DNA of 64,000 nucleotides, taken from positions 1 to 64,000 of the forward strand of contig JADGKB010000051.1 in assembly GCA_027604185.1 (NCBI GenBank). The letters run 5' to 3'. Source of the DNA: Boothiomyces macroporosus. Lineage: Eukaryota > Chytridiomycota > Chytridiomycetes > Rhizophydiales > Terramycetaceae. Within the stretch, counting starts at the first letter, position 1, and the number at the start of each line of letters is the position of its first letter. A program made the translations under genes and the position numbers. Shown here one piece after another: positions 20,403 through 31,598 of this stretch. The notes below the pieces were generated by a model. The model was given only the letters and a program-made list of their open reading frames with translations. It did not search any database and had not been told where the DNA came from.

Positions 20403-22352
20403 ATGGATATTCTTCACAATTGGGGTTTGCAAAACTTTTACCTTTCAATAATGATAGAACTGCCAAATAATTTGCAGAATCCAAAAATAGAAGTGAAAAC
20501 CAAACTGTCCCCAAATCTTCCGCGTAAACCTCAGGATGCAACAGAAAAATTAAAGCACGAAGGGGACAAAAAACCATCAGGTATAAATCTCTTTTACGCA
20601 GGCGCAAACAGCAGCACATCTGCATTGGACGTAAAGGATGAAAAAATTGCACACAGAAATAGTGTCAGTTCCAGAAATGGAAGCCAAGTACTAAATACTT
20701 CTTCATCAAATACACAAATATCAAAGCCTGCAACTACATCATTATCTAGAGGTTACACAGCGCCAGGTGGGTTCAAAAGCAGTATTACTGCTATACCACA
20801 TTTACCAAATTTACCAGAGAGTGGTACCGCTACCCCACCTGCACAGGGGTCCTACAAAAATTCGACATTGGGAGGAGAAGTAATGTTTTCCGATTCTTGT
20901 GATGAATTAGGAACAAAGAAAGAAACCGAAGGTTTGGGAGAGAAGGTTAAATCAATGCACATTCATATTTCTTCACACCAGTCAGTAAAAGGAAAGTCGA
21001 AAACTGGAAAACAAAGCCCAGCAGGAAGTCCGCATTCTGGGACTCCAACCGAAAGTCCAAAATCGTCAAACAAAGATTTACAGAAAGGGTTGGATCCTAA
21101 TCCTCTGAAAGCCAGGCTTTTGTCGTTTAGCAAGAGATTGAAAGGTATTAGTAGCAATACGCCTTCGTCTGGCCAGCACATGTCTTCATTGGATCTTTCA
21201 ATCCAGAAAAAGAAAACTGTGGAAAACAAGAATTCATCAAGTATAAAGCTCTCGCAAACACCTGCACATGTTCCAAATATCCCGGCTAGCTCTGCTTTTG
21301 ATATTAGCTCTCCTCCAGCCGAAACGCGCACAAAATGCTTGGATGATTACTATGTAATCAGAAGAGTCGGAAAGGGCGGGTTTGCGACGGTATTTCTAGT
21401 TCGTCTGAAAACATCAACAGGAAGATACTTTGCGCTTAAAGTTATAAAGAAGCAAGAAGTTGTTAGACTAAAGCAAGAACGGCAAATCATGAACGAAAAG
21501 AATATCCTTTTTGAACTGAAGCATCCACTGTTGGTAGATCTGTATCACACATTCCAAAGCCCATCAAATTTGTTTATGGTGATGGAATTTGTTGCCGGAG
21601 GGGATTTATTTACACTCCTGAGAAGATCCAAAGTAAATTTCGTCTAAATATAGATGTTTGCTGAGCCTCAAGCAAAGTTTTACGTTGTTGAAGTACTTGC
21701 AGTTCTAGAGTACCTGCACTCTATGAAAGTTGTATATCGTGATTTAAAGCCGGAAGTAATTCCTTTTTAATCTTAGAATATTTTATTAGATTCTACTGGA
21801 CACATCAAGTTGGCCGATTTTGGCTTTGCCAAAAGACTAATTACTACCACCAGCTCTTTTTGCGGCACACCTGATTATATTGCTGCTGAAATCGTTGCCT
21901 CAAAGCCTTACTCGTTCACAGTAGATTGGTGGTCTTTGGGTGTGTTGATCTTTGAACTGATTTCTGGTAAAACTCCATTCAGAGCTGATGATTCTGAAGG
22001 TATTTACCAAAATATTCAAAGTGGAAAGATTCAATGGACACCTCAAGTTACCGGCCCAATCAAAACAGTTTGCTCGGGTTTATTAGAAGTGGATCCTAGA
22101 AAAAGACTGGGTGCACATGGCGCTGGCGAGATCAAAAGACAAGAGTGGTTCCACGATATTCCTTGGGAAAAGATTGGACATAGAGGGTTCAATCCTCCTG
22201 TCATTCCTGCTTATGCCTCCCCAGAAACCTTGGAAATGGAAAAAGTCACAAAAGGTGTGCAGACTGACTACAGAGATATACTAGGAGACACGCATCAAAC
22301 AACTAATAGCAAATGGGGAGATCCATTTGATGGAGTATTCAAAGGATTTTAA
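20403..22352 (+). CDS. AGC-family Ser/Thr kinase, PKA catalytic-subunit-like with long N-terminal extension
   Basis: Two 21-nt introns (21633-21653, 21756-21776) give 635 aa. Residues 1 to about 310 are Ser/Thr/Pro/Lys-rich and disordered. The kinase domain follows: GKGGFATVF glycine loop, FALKVIKK lysine, YRDLKPEN catalytic loop (split by intron 2), LADFGFAKR, activation segment [13 protein letters not shown] and [12 protein letters not shown]. The C-tail ends FDGVFKGF, placing an F-x-x-F hydrophobic motif at the very C-terminus as in PKA. Fungal PKA catalytic subunits often carry such extensions. The APE motif is AAE and the Thr197 position is Ser. The first ATG in frame after the previous gene's stop is at 20403. 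Confidence 0.88.
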
Positions 22353-22448
22353 AATATATATAAGTGATATTCTAAGTTTACTCTTGAGCATAACTATTCT
22401 CCACCCCCACATTCATCCTTAAAGATTGGCGGGCGTGGATATTTTACA

Positions 22449-24045
22449 ATGTTTCGCAATGTGTTTTTAGCAACGGTGCTGCTTCTAACTGGGTTGTTAA
22501 CTGCAGGTAATTACTATTGGTAATATTATTTTCATTTAGTTACGATTTACCAGCAGCTTTGAATGTGCCGTTACGCAAGTGGTTGGACACAGAGTACAAT
22601 CTTTACCAAACACAAATCAATCTCCTTTATTCCGTATATTCCTTACCAAATATCATTCTGCCTCTCATTGGCGGAGTTTTAATTGACAAAATTGGATCCA
22701 ATGCGATGATTGTGTTGTTTTCAAGCCTGGTATGTGTTGGACAGGCAATATTTGCTTATGGAGTAGAGCGCAAGCATTTCATCATCATGCTAATAGGAAG
22801 ATTGGTGTTTGGATTAGGTGCCGAAAGCTTGGATGTTGGCCAGGCTGAAATTACTACAAAGTGGTTTAAAGGGAAAGGACTTGCCTTTGCTTTGGGAGCA
22901 AATCTTTCCTTTGCAAGAATAGCAACTGGGTTAAATGACAATATTAGTCCATATCTAGCCTTAAAATATTCGTTGTTGACACCATTCTTGACAGGGCTGG
23001 GAATCGCGATTACTGGTTTGCTTTCCGGACTATTCTTGACTCAAATTCATAGAATTGCCCCTTTGGAAACGGAATACAAGCCAATAGAATCGGAAATTCA
23101 AGACTCTGGATTTGACGAAGATGACCAAACTGGGGAGTTGATATTTGAAAATCAAGATTCCTCTTCAGAATCCATTGAAAACGCTGTACACTTTGCACAA
23201 GAAGAGGAAGTACTATCAATAGATGAAACTTTTAAACTGTCGCAAGTATTTTCATTTTCTAGACAATTTTGGATTCTGTTCGCGGTTACAGTGACAATGT
23301 ATGGATCAGTGGTCCCATTCTTCCATATATGCACAGATTGTAAATCAAACTAATAATAGTCTTTCAGCAAAAGTGGTACCATGATGATGCCGAAATGGCA
23401 GGATTTGGTAAATGCAGTTTAATAGTAGTAATGTCTATTCCAGATTTTATCTCTGCTGTTGGGTCTCCGATATGCGGGCTGGTAGTTGATTATTACGGTA
23501 AAAGATCTCAATTGATGATTATATCTGGCGTTCTACTGTGCACGTCATTGATTTTGATGGGCTTTACGGAATTGACCCCGATGATTGGAATGAGCTTGAT
23601 TGGTCTCGCATATTCTTTGTTTGCAGCAACGATCTGGCCGTGTGTTCCATACTTGGTGGAAAGCGATCAAATTGCTACAGCATACGGATTGCTTGCTACT
23701 GCGCTGAATCTGGCATTATTTGGGTTTCCACTGATAATCGCATTCGTAAGGAGTTTATCACACACTGAGGATTTCACTCCAACCTTAATATTTCTCATCT
23801 CACTGGGGGTAATTGCAACATTGTGCTCACTGGTAATGTATTATTATGAAAGAAATGAAGAAGATGCTGCAAGTCCAGCAAGAAGTATTGTTAGTTTTGT
23901 TTCTTCTGTGGGATCAATATCATATCATCTCCGTTCTGCCGACTCTGACATGACTGTCAAAGTAATGGGTGATGGGATCGTTATCGCTGTACCAACTACG
24001 AAACATAAACATCAATCTCCAGTGGCAGATTCCCCGGATTTGTAA
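22449..24045 (+). CDS. MFS transporter, MFSD1-like, paralogue B
   Basis: Exons are 22449-22519, 22540-23339, 23360-23407 and 23429-24045, with introns of 20, 20 and 21 nt (or 18 nt if the first of two overlapping TAGs is used at the last one, adding one Val). The product is 511 aa. It shares CYDLPAAL, NLLYSVYSLPN, GAESLDVGQ, the FQQKWYHDD loop and SIPDFISAVGSPICG with paralogue A at 13542-15577, and both have about twelve membrane segments, but the cytosolic tail is much shorter. The MFSD1 family exports small peptides from lysosomes; vacuolar location here is inferred. The two copies lie about 7 kb apart on opposite strands. Confidence 0.87.
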
Positions 24046-24076
24046 TAATAAGAAGTTTGTGATAAAATGATTATAT

Positions 24077-25004
24077 TTACCAGAGTTTGTGCATAATTTC
24101 CAATGAGGCAGCACGACCCAAGAATGCTGCTGCGTTTGCCTAGTGTTAAAATGAAGAATACTGGGAAAGCACGCAACAATGCTGGTGGAAGACCTTTGAA
24201 TAAAGCTTGAGGCCCTTCTTGAGTGACAATTTTGGTTGCACAGTCCATAAATCCTTTGTATGTTCCAACTGGAGCAGCTTGAATTCTGGACTTTACGACA
24301 TCAGGAGGCTATATTTAGTTTAATATTACAATGGCAATAGACCACATGGCAACACCAGCCATACCACCAGAGAACAATACTGCTCCTAATGAGAAAGATC
24401 CATCTTTTGGAGATAGCAATTCTCTAAAGTATTCGTACGCAACGAAATAAGCAGCAGATCCAGGAGCGTCCTAGATTTAACAAAATAGTACTCTTGCCAA
24501 AGTTGCGATGGTTCCACGGTAAAGACCAGCAATACCACCTTCTCTGAACATTCCGACGGTAGCATCAACCATGCCATTATATTTCTTTCCTCCAACAATT
24601 TGATCCTGGGTTTGCAGCACAACTTTTACTCTTTCCATAGGAGTGGTGATGATAGTGGTAGGAATAGCAGAGAAACCTCCTGCCAAGAAATAGTCAAACA
24701 TTGATAACTTGTAGTCCTTTGGCTTTCCATAAGTGACTAGACGACATCCCATATCATAGGACCAGAATGAAAGGGCAAACATAGGAGTAACACCCAGCAA
24801 TGGCGCACCCATGCCTCTGTATAAAGCGAAGAATCCGTCCTTTGCGATGGTCTGTCTGAAACAATCTGCTAATCCTTTGTATTGGTTGCTGGTTTGTAAT
24901 CTAACTTTGAGAGTATCGAATGGCTGTCCAGCTAACACTGCGCTGATACCTGCGGCGGCACCAGCAATGGTAGATTTAATAGAATCCATTTCGCCTTTCA
25001 CCAT
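24077..25004 (-). CDS. Mitochondrial carnitine/acylcarnitine carrier-like (SLC25)
   Basis: Four exons with introns at 24471-24491 (21 nt), 24309-24329 (21) and 24140-24161 (22) give 287 aa. Three solute-carrier repeats are visible, each with the signature P-x-[DE]-x-x-[KR]: QPFDTLKVRLQ, TPMERVKVVLQ and PPDVVKSRIQ. The region FALYRGMGAPLLGVTPMFALS closely resembles acylcarnitine carriers, which exchange acylcarnitine for carnitine across the inner membrane for beta-oxidation. A related carrier (ornithine or other SLC25) is less likely. The last exon (NAAAFLGRAASLEIMHKLW) is found only after removing the 22-nt intron. The stop codon is 31 bases from the convergent transporter B stop. Confidence 0.9.
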
Positions 25005-25841
25005 CTTGGATTGATTTTATTTTTTTGAAAATTGACAGCATGTGATCACATCGACATGTTCCAAAATGCTGGCAAAGAATAAACTAAAAAATTAGTATCA
25101 TGATAATAATAAATTCCTTTAGTTTATCAGTAGATTTTAAGCAGGGAACTGCCCGACGTCCCGGAATACATCGTACATAGTCCAGCATTTCTAATTAGAA
25201 ATGGTAGCCTTCCTATATAGTATGAATTAAACGCGTATTGTGTAAGCATGCAGTTGTGCGTCTGATTAAACAGTGGTTTTTAGAGTTTCTATGTGCAAAT
25301 TACGGGTGGTTGAGCAATTAGGGATTAAATCCACCAATCAAACCAGCTAGTGTATTCTATAGTAGTCGTGTCAATTTAACGCTTGTCAAGATCGAAAGTG
25401 TTGGCCATAAATGAATGCTGCTTCTTGTGCTACCATCACCGTTGGAGATGCGGAATGCAATGAAAGCAGTTTATTTGCTTTACTCTGGACCGTGAATTAT
25501 TGCATGAAAATGACTAAGCATGCCAGTTATGGGTAAATGGATTCGCCCGGAATGAAAAACAAACATGTTTTAAAATAACCCCACTTTCATATGAGGAGAA
25601 ATTACAATTTCAAAGGCCCCTCGCCACTTGAAACAGATACATGGCTCCTCGGACGGCGAATCTATTAACTGAACCTCCCAGAGTAAAGCAATGCAGTTAA
25701 ATATTAACAGCAATATTCGCATTGCATAAATTATACGTAATCCTACATTTGTTTGTCTATAAAATTGTATTTTCATATGAAAATGAGGTAACAGACGTTG
25801 TGACCGTTTGTGACATTGATCCAATACAAAACGAAAATAGA
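25005..25841. other. Long divergent intergenic region upstream of the carrier and the GATA factor
   Basis: About 840 bases between divergent start codons, longer than most spacers here. Several short frames exist but none looks coding. I found no tRNA. Extended upstream sequence is common for regulated transcription factor genes, so it may hold the GATA factor's control region. Confidence 0.4.
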
Positions 25842-27632
25842 ATGTTCAATTTTTTAATTTCGCACATGAATACAAACCAACCTGTATCGACCGATATCTC
25901 GTTGGAGAGCAGAAAGCCGCTCCTGAAAAGCTTAATTTCAGGGAAGGAGGAAAAGGACAATGAACGGCAATCAATAGTCGAATTGGTAAAGAGCAAGCGA
26001 ACTGATTCGCACGATGCATGGAGACTTTTTTCCAAAGCCAAAGTAAGAATTAACTTATATTAGCATGCTTTGGAGGACGGAGCGAGACTTGAAAACATTT
26101 CATGGAGGCTATTTCATATGACTTTAAAGAATCAAGTATTCAAGTATTAACAACAGGAAAAGGGCAGTCCAGAATCAGCTTCTCCTGATCAAAGCAAATA
26201 CTCTCTCCCTACAGTGTTTAATGAATCCCCAATTACAGAATTTTCCTATGAATCTCCAGAATTCAAATCCGAGTCTTATTCACCATCAAATTTCACTGAT
26301 TTTTTCAAACCTGTCGAACTTGTAGAAAATGTAGATATATACGACAAAGAAATGATAAAGGAAGAAGTAGCAGAGCCTGATGCGAACCAGAAAGTATGTG
26401 GGAACTGCAACACCACAAAGACTGTATTATGGAGAAGGGATGAAAACGGGGGCACCTTGTGTAATGCCTGTGGTCTGTTTTACAAGCTGCACAAAGTCAA
26501 CAGGCCTTTGCGCATGAAGACCGACGTTATTCGAAAGCGAAACAGAAAGTCTAAAAAAGATTCTGATGATACAGAAAAGAAATCAAAGTCAGCCGCACCA
26601 ATTCCAATCAAAACAAGCGTCAAAGAGCCAAAGAACTCTTTCTCTGAACATGATTCTGCTTCTGTTGGAAAAAGTCTGGACAAGAAGACTCTCTACTCGC
26701 CAGTGTATCCTACTCCTAATGATGTCTCTTTGAGCTATCCTCAAAAGCAAGAGTATGTTTCTACGGGAAAGAGAGCCAGGCCAGATTCAGACCAAGGGCA
26801 GCCGTATTCAAACTCTTCTACTCCATACATGTATGTACCTACACCAACCACTTACACAAATGCATCTACTATGCAACAATCTTGGACTCAGGAAAAGCCA
26901 CCTATTCCTAACGGCTGGCCATTAAACTCTATGCAACAAAAGTCACTTGGTGATTTCCCAAAGGCTTCGTTAAACGACTCTGGTAATTCTTTCCAAAAAT
27001 CCGCTCTAAGCAACTCGTTCCAAAAAAACTCTATCGACAATTACCAAAGAAGCAATTCAAACGATTCCTATGTACAGATGAACTTGCAAAATTCAAAGCC
27101 AGTTGACACGTTTCAAAAGTCCACTTTTGACTTTCAAAAGGGTAGCTCGCCTAGTATGGGTCAGTTCAAAGTAGATTCAAACTTGAACTCTTATACAGGA
27201 GGAATGAAAATTGAAAATCAACAGAAATGGCAAACCAACAACAAAACTACCAGCAAGAGCTTGGGCTGGCAGACAGAAGACCCTAAATGGGGGAATGCAA
27301 AACAGAAGCCTCCCCCAAAGCAAGTTCCTTGGACGAACTCCAGTGAAAATTTGAACAGCCAGTGGAAAATGCAACAACAGCAACAGCAGTCAAGTCTGCT
27401 TACCCAACAGTTTAGACAGCAAAATGATAAGGAATACAAGTCGCAATTTGCTTCTCCGTTCACACAGGATTATTATCAGCATCAGTTTTCCACAAACACT
27501 TCAAATACCCTCATGGGGGACATGATGCTTATGAATCAAATGATGACACCAGAAAACCCGCTTGGTAATGAAGAAGAGTTTGGATTAGGAAATGATTTTG
27601 ATTACTCCTTTTCCAATAATATGAATTTTTGA
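25842..27632 (+). CDS. GATA zinc-finger transcription factor with AreA-type N-terminal domain
   Basis: Introns at 26043-26063 and 26136-26156 (21 nt each) give 582 aa. Exons 1 and 2 encode the fungal AreA-type N-terminal motif: [10 protein letters not shown] then [14 protein letters not shown]. This domain is found in nitrogen-regulatory GATA factors. The zinc finger lies at about residues 172-196, CGNC-x17-CNAC, with the classic LWRR and the basic tail RKRNRK. The rest is low-complexity Gln/Asn/Ser-rich, with a repeated FQKS/FQKN motif (residues about 345-420) and a Q-run, as in activation domains. By family, it would bind GATA sites and control nitrogen catabolism; this is inferred. The ATG at 25842 is the first in frame. 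Confidence 0.92.
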
Positions 27633-27687
27633 TAGAGTGTTAAATACATGCGTTTTTTGAATAGTTGTAAATTGCCATTTCAGTTTA

Positions 27688-28202
27688 TTACAATTTAGCA
27701 AGAATAGCTTCGGCACCCGATACATCAACGTCGCCAACAGCCAAATGTTGGATTACTCCATCTTGGGCAATTAATGCAAACCTCTTTGCTCTGGTAGCAC
27801 CCATCATTTGAGGAGTAAGATCCAAGTTTAGCCCCAAGGCATTAACAAACTCTCCGTTTCCATCTGCTACCATTTTCACTTTATCGTCTGCGCCAGAGCT
27901 CTTTCCCCAAGCATCCATCACAAAGATGTCATTGGTTGACAAGCAATACACCGAATCGACTCCCTTCTTTTTGAATTCTTCGTAATGAGTAACGAATGAA
28001 GGCAAGTGAGAGACGTGGCAGGTTGGTGTAAAACATCCAGGTACAGCTACATTAGATTTGCATTACCGAATAAGACAACTTTGCCTTTGAAGAGATCTGC
28101 GGTACTGACTTTCTTTGGGATCGCACAGGCGTTCTTTTCTGTTGCGTTTGATGAAAGGATTACGGTTGCATTTGGAATAGTGTCTCCTACTTTTACTACC
28201 AT
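27688..28202 (-). CDS. Type II (Prx5/AHP1-like) peroxiredoxin
   Basis: Two exons separated by a 20-nt intron (28047-28066, gtaatgcaaatctaatgtag) give 164 aa. The active-site region AVPGCFTPTCHVSHLPSFV is formed across the splice junction; by comparison with Prx5 the peroxidatic Cys is the second one (about residue 55). Supporting motifs are VGDTIP at the N-terminus, STNDIFVMDAWGK and GATRAKRFALIAQDGVI. These enzymes reduce hydrogen and organic peroxides using thioredoxin or glutathione. No targeting peptide or peroxisomal SKL is present (it ends ILAKL), so it is probably cytosolic. The stop lies 55 bases from the convergent GATA factor stop. Confidence 0.93.
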
Positions 28203-28513
28203 TTTCAAGATTCTTTACGGAAAAATAACATCAGGCACGGCCATTTGGCATTGAAATCAGGATGAGCCACAGCATAAATTCAAATGATTCTGTCCAGCAT
28301 CTGGCCGTTTCCCAAGCAAGAGAGAAGTGGGAAATTGCAATTCTTGATCTCAAATGATATGCGGTAATTGGCATAAAGTTCTGTGATAATTGGCAATAAT
28401 CTACTGTAGTACGGATGTATGCCATGTTCAAACAAATGTCAAAGTCATCAAAGTCTTGTTGGGAGTCATCCAACAACAAAATCTCCAACGAAATTTTTTT
28501 TTGAATCGAAAAA
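28203..28513. other. Divergent promoter region between peroxiredoxin and LysRS
   Basis: About 310 bases between divergent start codons. A minus-strand open frame crosses it but runs antisense into the LysRS first exon and has no protein character. No RNA gene or repeat recognised. Confidence 0.35.
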
Positions 28514-30305
28514 ATGGCAGACCAACCAAAGCTGTATGACGATCCAGTAACTGGAGAAAAAATCTCAAAGAGGTTCATTTGAATTGATGACTAGCGAACT
28601 CAAGAAGCGCCAAAAGTTGAGGGAAAAGGAAGCCCAAAAGGCAGAAAAGGCTGCCCAACAACCAGTAAAGAAGGAAAAGGTGGAAGAAGAAATCTTGGAT
28701 CCAAGACAGTACTTTGAAAACAGAAGCAAGGCTGTTCTCAAGATGCGTGAAACCTTGGAACCAAACCCATATCCAAACAAATTCCATGTTAGCATCTCAA
28801 TTCCAAATTACATTAAAAAGTACTCCTCATTAGCTGATGGGCAACGTGTTGAGGAATCAGTGACAGTAGCCGGTAGAGTGCACAACATTCGCTCTCAAGG
28901 AAAGGGATTGGTATTTTACGATTTGCACAGTGAAAGTGTAAAAATCCAAATCATGGCCTCTGCACAAGATTCTGAAAGGGATTTCAATGAAGTTCACTCT
29001 ATCCTTCAGCGTGGTGATATTGTAGGTGTCCGCGGTTATCCTGGAAAGTCAAAGAAGGGAGAACTTTCCATTTTCCCTCATGATATTACATTATTGACTC
29101 CATGCTTGCGCACCCTTCCAAAAGCCAACTACGGATTCAAAGATCAAGAATTAAGATATCGTATGAGATATTTGGATTTAATCATGAACAACAACGTTCG
29201 CGACAAGTTTGTTGTACGAGCAAAGATTGTTAATTATCTCCGCAAGTTTTTGGATGGGCTTGGTTTCCTTGAAGTTGAAACTCCAATGATGAACATGATT
29301 GCTGGTAATTGGTTGTTTATTTAGGTGGTGCAACTGCAAAGCCATTTATTACTCACCACAATGATCTCAAGTTGGACTTGTTTATGCGTGTTGCCCCTGA
29401 ATTGTACTTGAAGATGTTGGTTGTTGGTGGTTTGGACCGTGTTTACGAAATTGGAAGACAGTTCCGTAATGAAGGTATCGACATGACCCACAACCCTGAA
29501 TTCACCACTTGTGAATTCTATATGGCATATGCTGATGTATACGATCTTATGGAAGTTACTGAAACCTTCCTTTCCGGATTGGTATTGTCATTGTTTGGAA
29601 CTTACAAAATCAAGTACCACCCACAAGGTCCAGAAGGACCAGAAATGGATCTTGACTTTACTCCGCCATTTAGAAGAATTTCAATGATTCCTGAATTAGA
29701 AAGAGTGTTAAAGTGCAAGTTCCCTCCCAGCGATACTCTTGGCTCTCCGGAAGCAAACAAGTTCTTGTCCGATCTCTGCAAGAAGAACAAGGTAATAGTA
29801 ACTAATTGAAGGTTGATTGCTCTGCTCCTAGAACCAATGCTCGTCTATTGGACAAGCTTGTTGGCGAATATATTGAAAACCAATGCATTTCACCTACATT
29901 CATTACTGAACATCCAAAGATGATGTCCCCATTAGCAAAGGGGCACAGATCTCAACCTGGATTGTGTGAACGTTTCGAGTGTTTTGTTGCTACAAAGGAA
30001 GTCTGTAACTCTTACACCGAATTGAACGATCCATTCGAACAAAGAGAAAGATTCGAACAGCAAGCAGGAGATAAGGCTATGGGAGATGATGAAGCCCAGC
30101 TTATTGATGAAACTTTCTGTAACGCACTTGAATATGGTTTACCTCCAACTGCTGGATGGGGTCTTGGAATTGACAGATTGACAATGTTCTTGACAGACTC
30201 TAATAACATCAAGGAAATCTTGTTATTCGTAAGTTGTATATTTAACACTAGCCTGCCATGAAGCCAGAAACCAGTGATCAACAGTCTGCTAGAGAAGCTG
30301 TTTAA
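28514..30305 (+). CDS. KRS1: Lysyl-tRNA synthetase, cytosolic class II
   Basis: Introns at 28573-28594 (22 nt, unusual GTTCAT donor), 29305-29324 (20), 29792-29811 (20) and 30229-30251 (23) give 568 aa. The N-terminal basic extension ([20 protein letters not shown]) and OB-fold ([22 protein letters not shown]) precede the catalytic domain: motif 1 [18 protein letters not shown], motif 2 [19 protein letters not shown] and motif 3 [14 protein letters not shown]. The C-terminus ends [14 protein letters not shown]. It charges tRNA-Lys. The splice junctions fall inside invariant motifs ([10 protein letters not shown]), which makes their exact placement secure. An AATAAA follows directly after the stop at 30304-30309. 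Confidence 0.97.
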
Positions 30306-30337
30306 TAAAATCGATTAAAAATTATATTGCATGAAAA

Positions 30338-31138
30338 TTATATGTCCATTTGTTGCATTGTGTACTGTTCGTAAGATAGAGATTTCGAGAATAGATCTTC
30401 TTCCTCTGATACAGAATCGTACATGAGCTCAGTCGTCTCTTCTGGTTGAAGCGGAGCCAACACGCTGAATTAATAACAGATACCTGACAGCTCTCGCGGT
30501 AAAGAAGAGTATCCTTTTCTCTTGCTTGTTGTAGAAAAAGTAATAAAAGCTTATTAGTAAATTAATACCTCCACAGGTTACCCTCCTCTGCATCCGGCTC
30601 TACATCCCTACCAGGCGTAAAAGCATAAATATCGCAATCCTGAGATGAATCATTAATTACTTTGACATTCATCACTTGATCAACGCTCTCCCATATCGAA
30701 TCCGCCACTGGTTGACTGTTTCCAAAATGTACAAAAAATAGATTCTTTACTTGGTTAATAACCAATCCTGCAGTAGGTATTTTCGTAAACAATTCGGGTT
30801 TAGTATCGCTGAAATCGTAATCTGGATACACTGCGTTTAAAGTTGACAACAAGTAAAACAGAGTCTTTCTGGAAGTTGTTTGGGATAGAGGACCGTCTGC
30901 AATTAAGAATAAGTACATGGTGATTTAGGCGATAGGATAACGTCAAAGTCCATTTCCTGTTCGTATTTGCTGTCAATATGATGTTTTAACTTTCTATCTT
31001 GTGTCGTGGATTTGCCTTTATTAAACCAGACTTACAGGAATAGACTTCCATTCGGCCGAATATCCTTGTATCTCCGTTATCGATATATGATAGCTGATTA
31101 TTGATTGATTCAATAGCGTCGTATGAAAGGTACTTCAT
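30338..31138 (-). CDS. MAF1: MAF1, negative regulator of RNA polymerase III
   Basis: Five exons with introns at 31016-31035 (20 nt), 30897-30916 (20), 30550-30568 (19) and 30465-30483 (19) give 240 aa. Family motifs appear only after splicing: [87 protein letters not shown]. Maf1 binds and represses Pol III when nutrients are low and is controlled by PKA/TOR phosphorylation in other fungi. The acidic C-tail ends MQQMDI. Its stop is only 32 bases from the convergent LysRS stop. Confidence 0.95.
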
Positions 31139-31598
31139 AGTTTGGGAAAGTCATTTCTCTCTGCTCATTATGATTGGTTCGCAGAATGTGGCTGAGAAAG
31201 TGTGACAAAAGTTAATTCATGCAGCAAGCCGCAACGATAAGCAATCAATCACTATTAGAATAATGTGATTTGATCGCAATAAGTTCACTTTCGCATGCAT
31301 TCGTAGTACGGGCTTAGTGAAAACTGAAGCAGAATTATGAAACACGAACAAAGGAACCTCAAACAATAATATCAAGCAGATATTAAACTGTCTAGATGCA
31401 GCACAAAAGTAATTCTACTACTGGTATTAATCCTAGATTGAAATGTGCAAGTTCATTGTTGCATTCAACTTTATTCCGTTCGTCTTCCACCAATCATATT
31501 CGATCCGTTAAAGTTTACATAACCTTAAATTTATCTGCAGAATAACAGTAATCCAAACACGAGAAATTTCAAGATTGTTTTTTTGGAATCTAAAAAAA
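31139..31598. other. Divergent intergenic region between MAF1 and the LRR gene
   Basis: About 460 bases between divergent start codons, AT-rich. No open frame, RNA gene or repeat recognised; promoters for both genes must lie here. Confidence 0.35.

Noticed and set aside
29305..29324. Frameshift or pseudogene explanation for the broken LysRS reading frame
   Set aside because: All four breaks are explained by GT..AG segments of 20-23 nt whose removal restores invariant motifs; the same holds in every other gene here.
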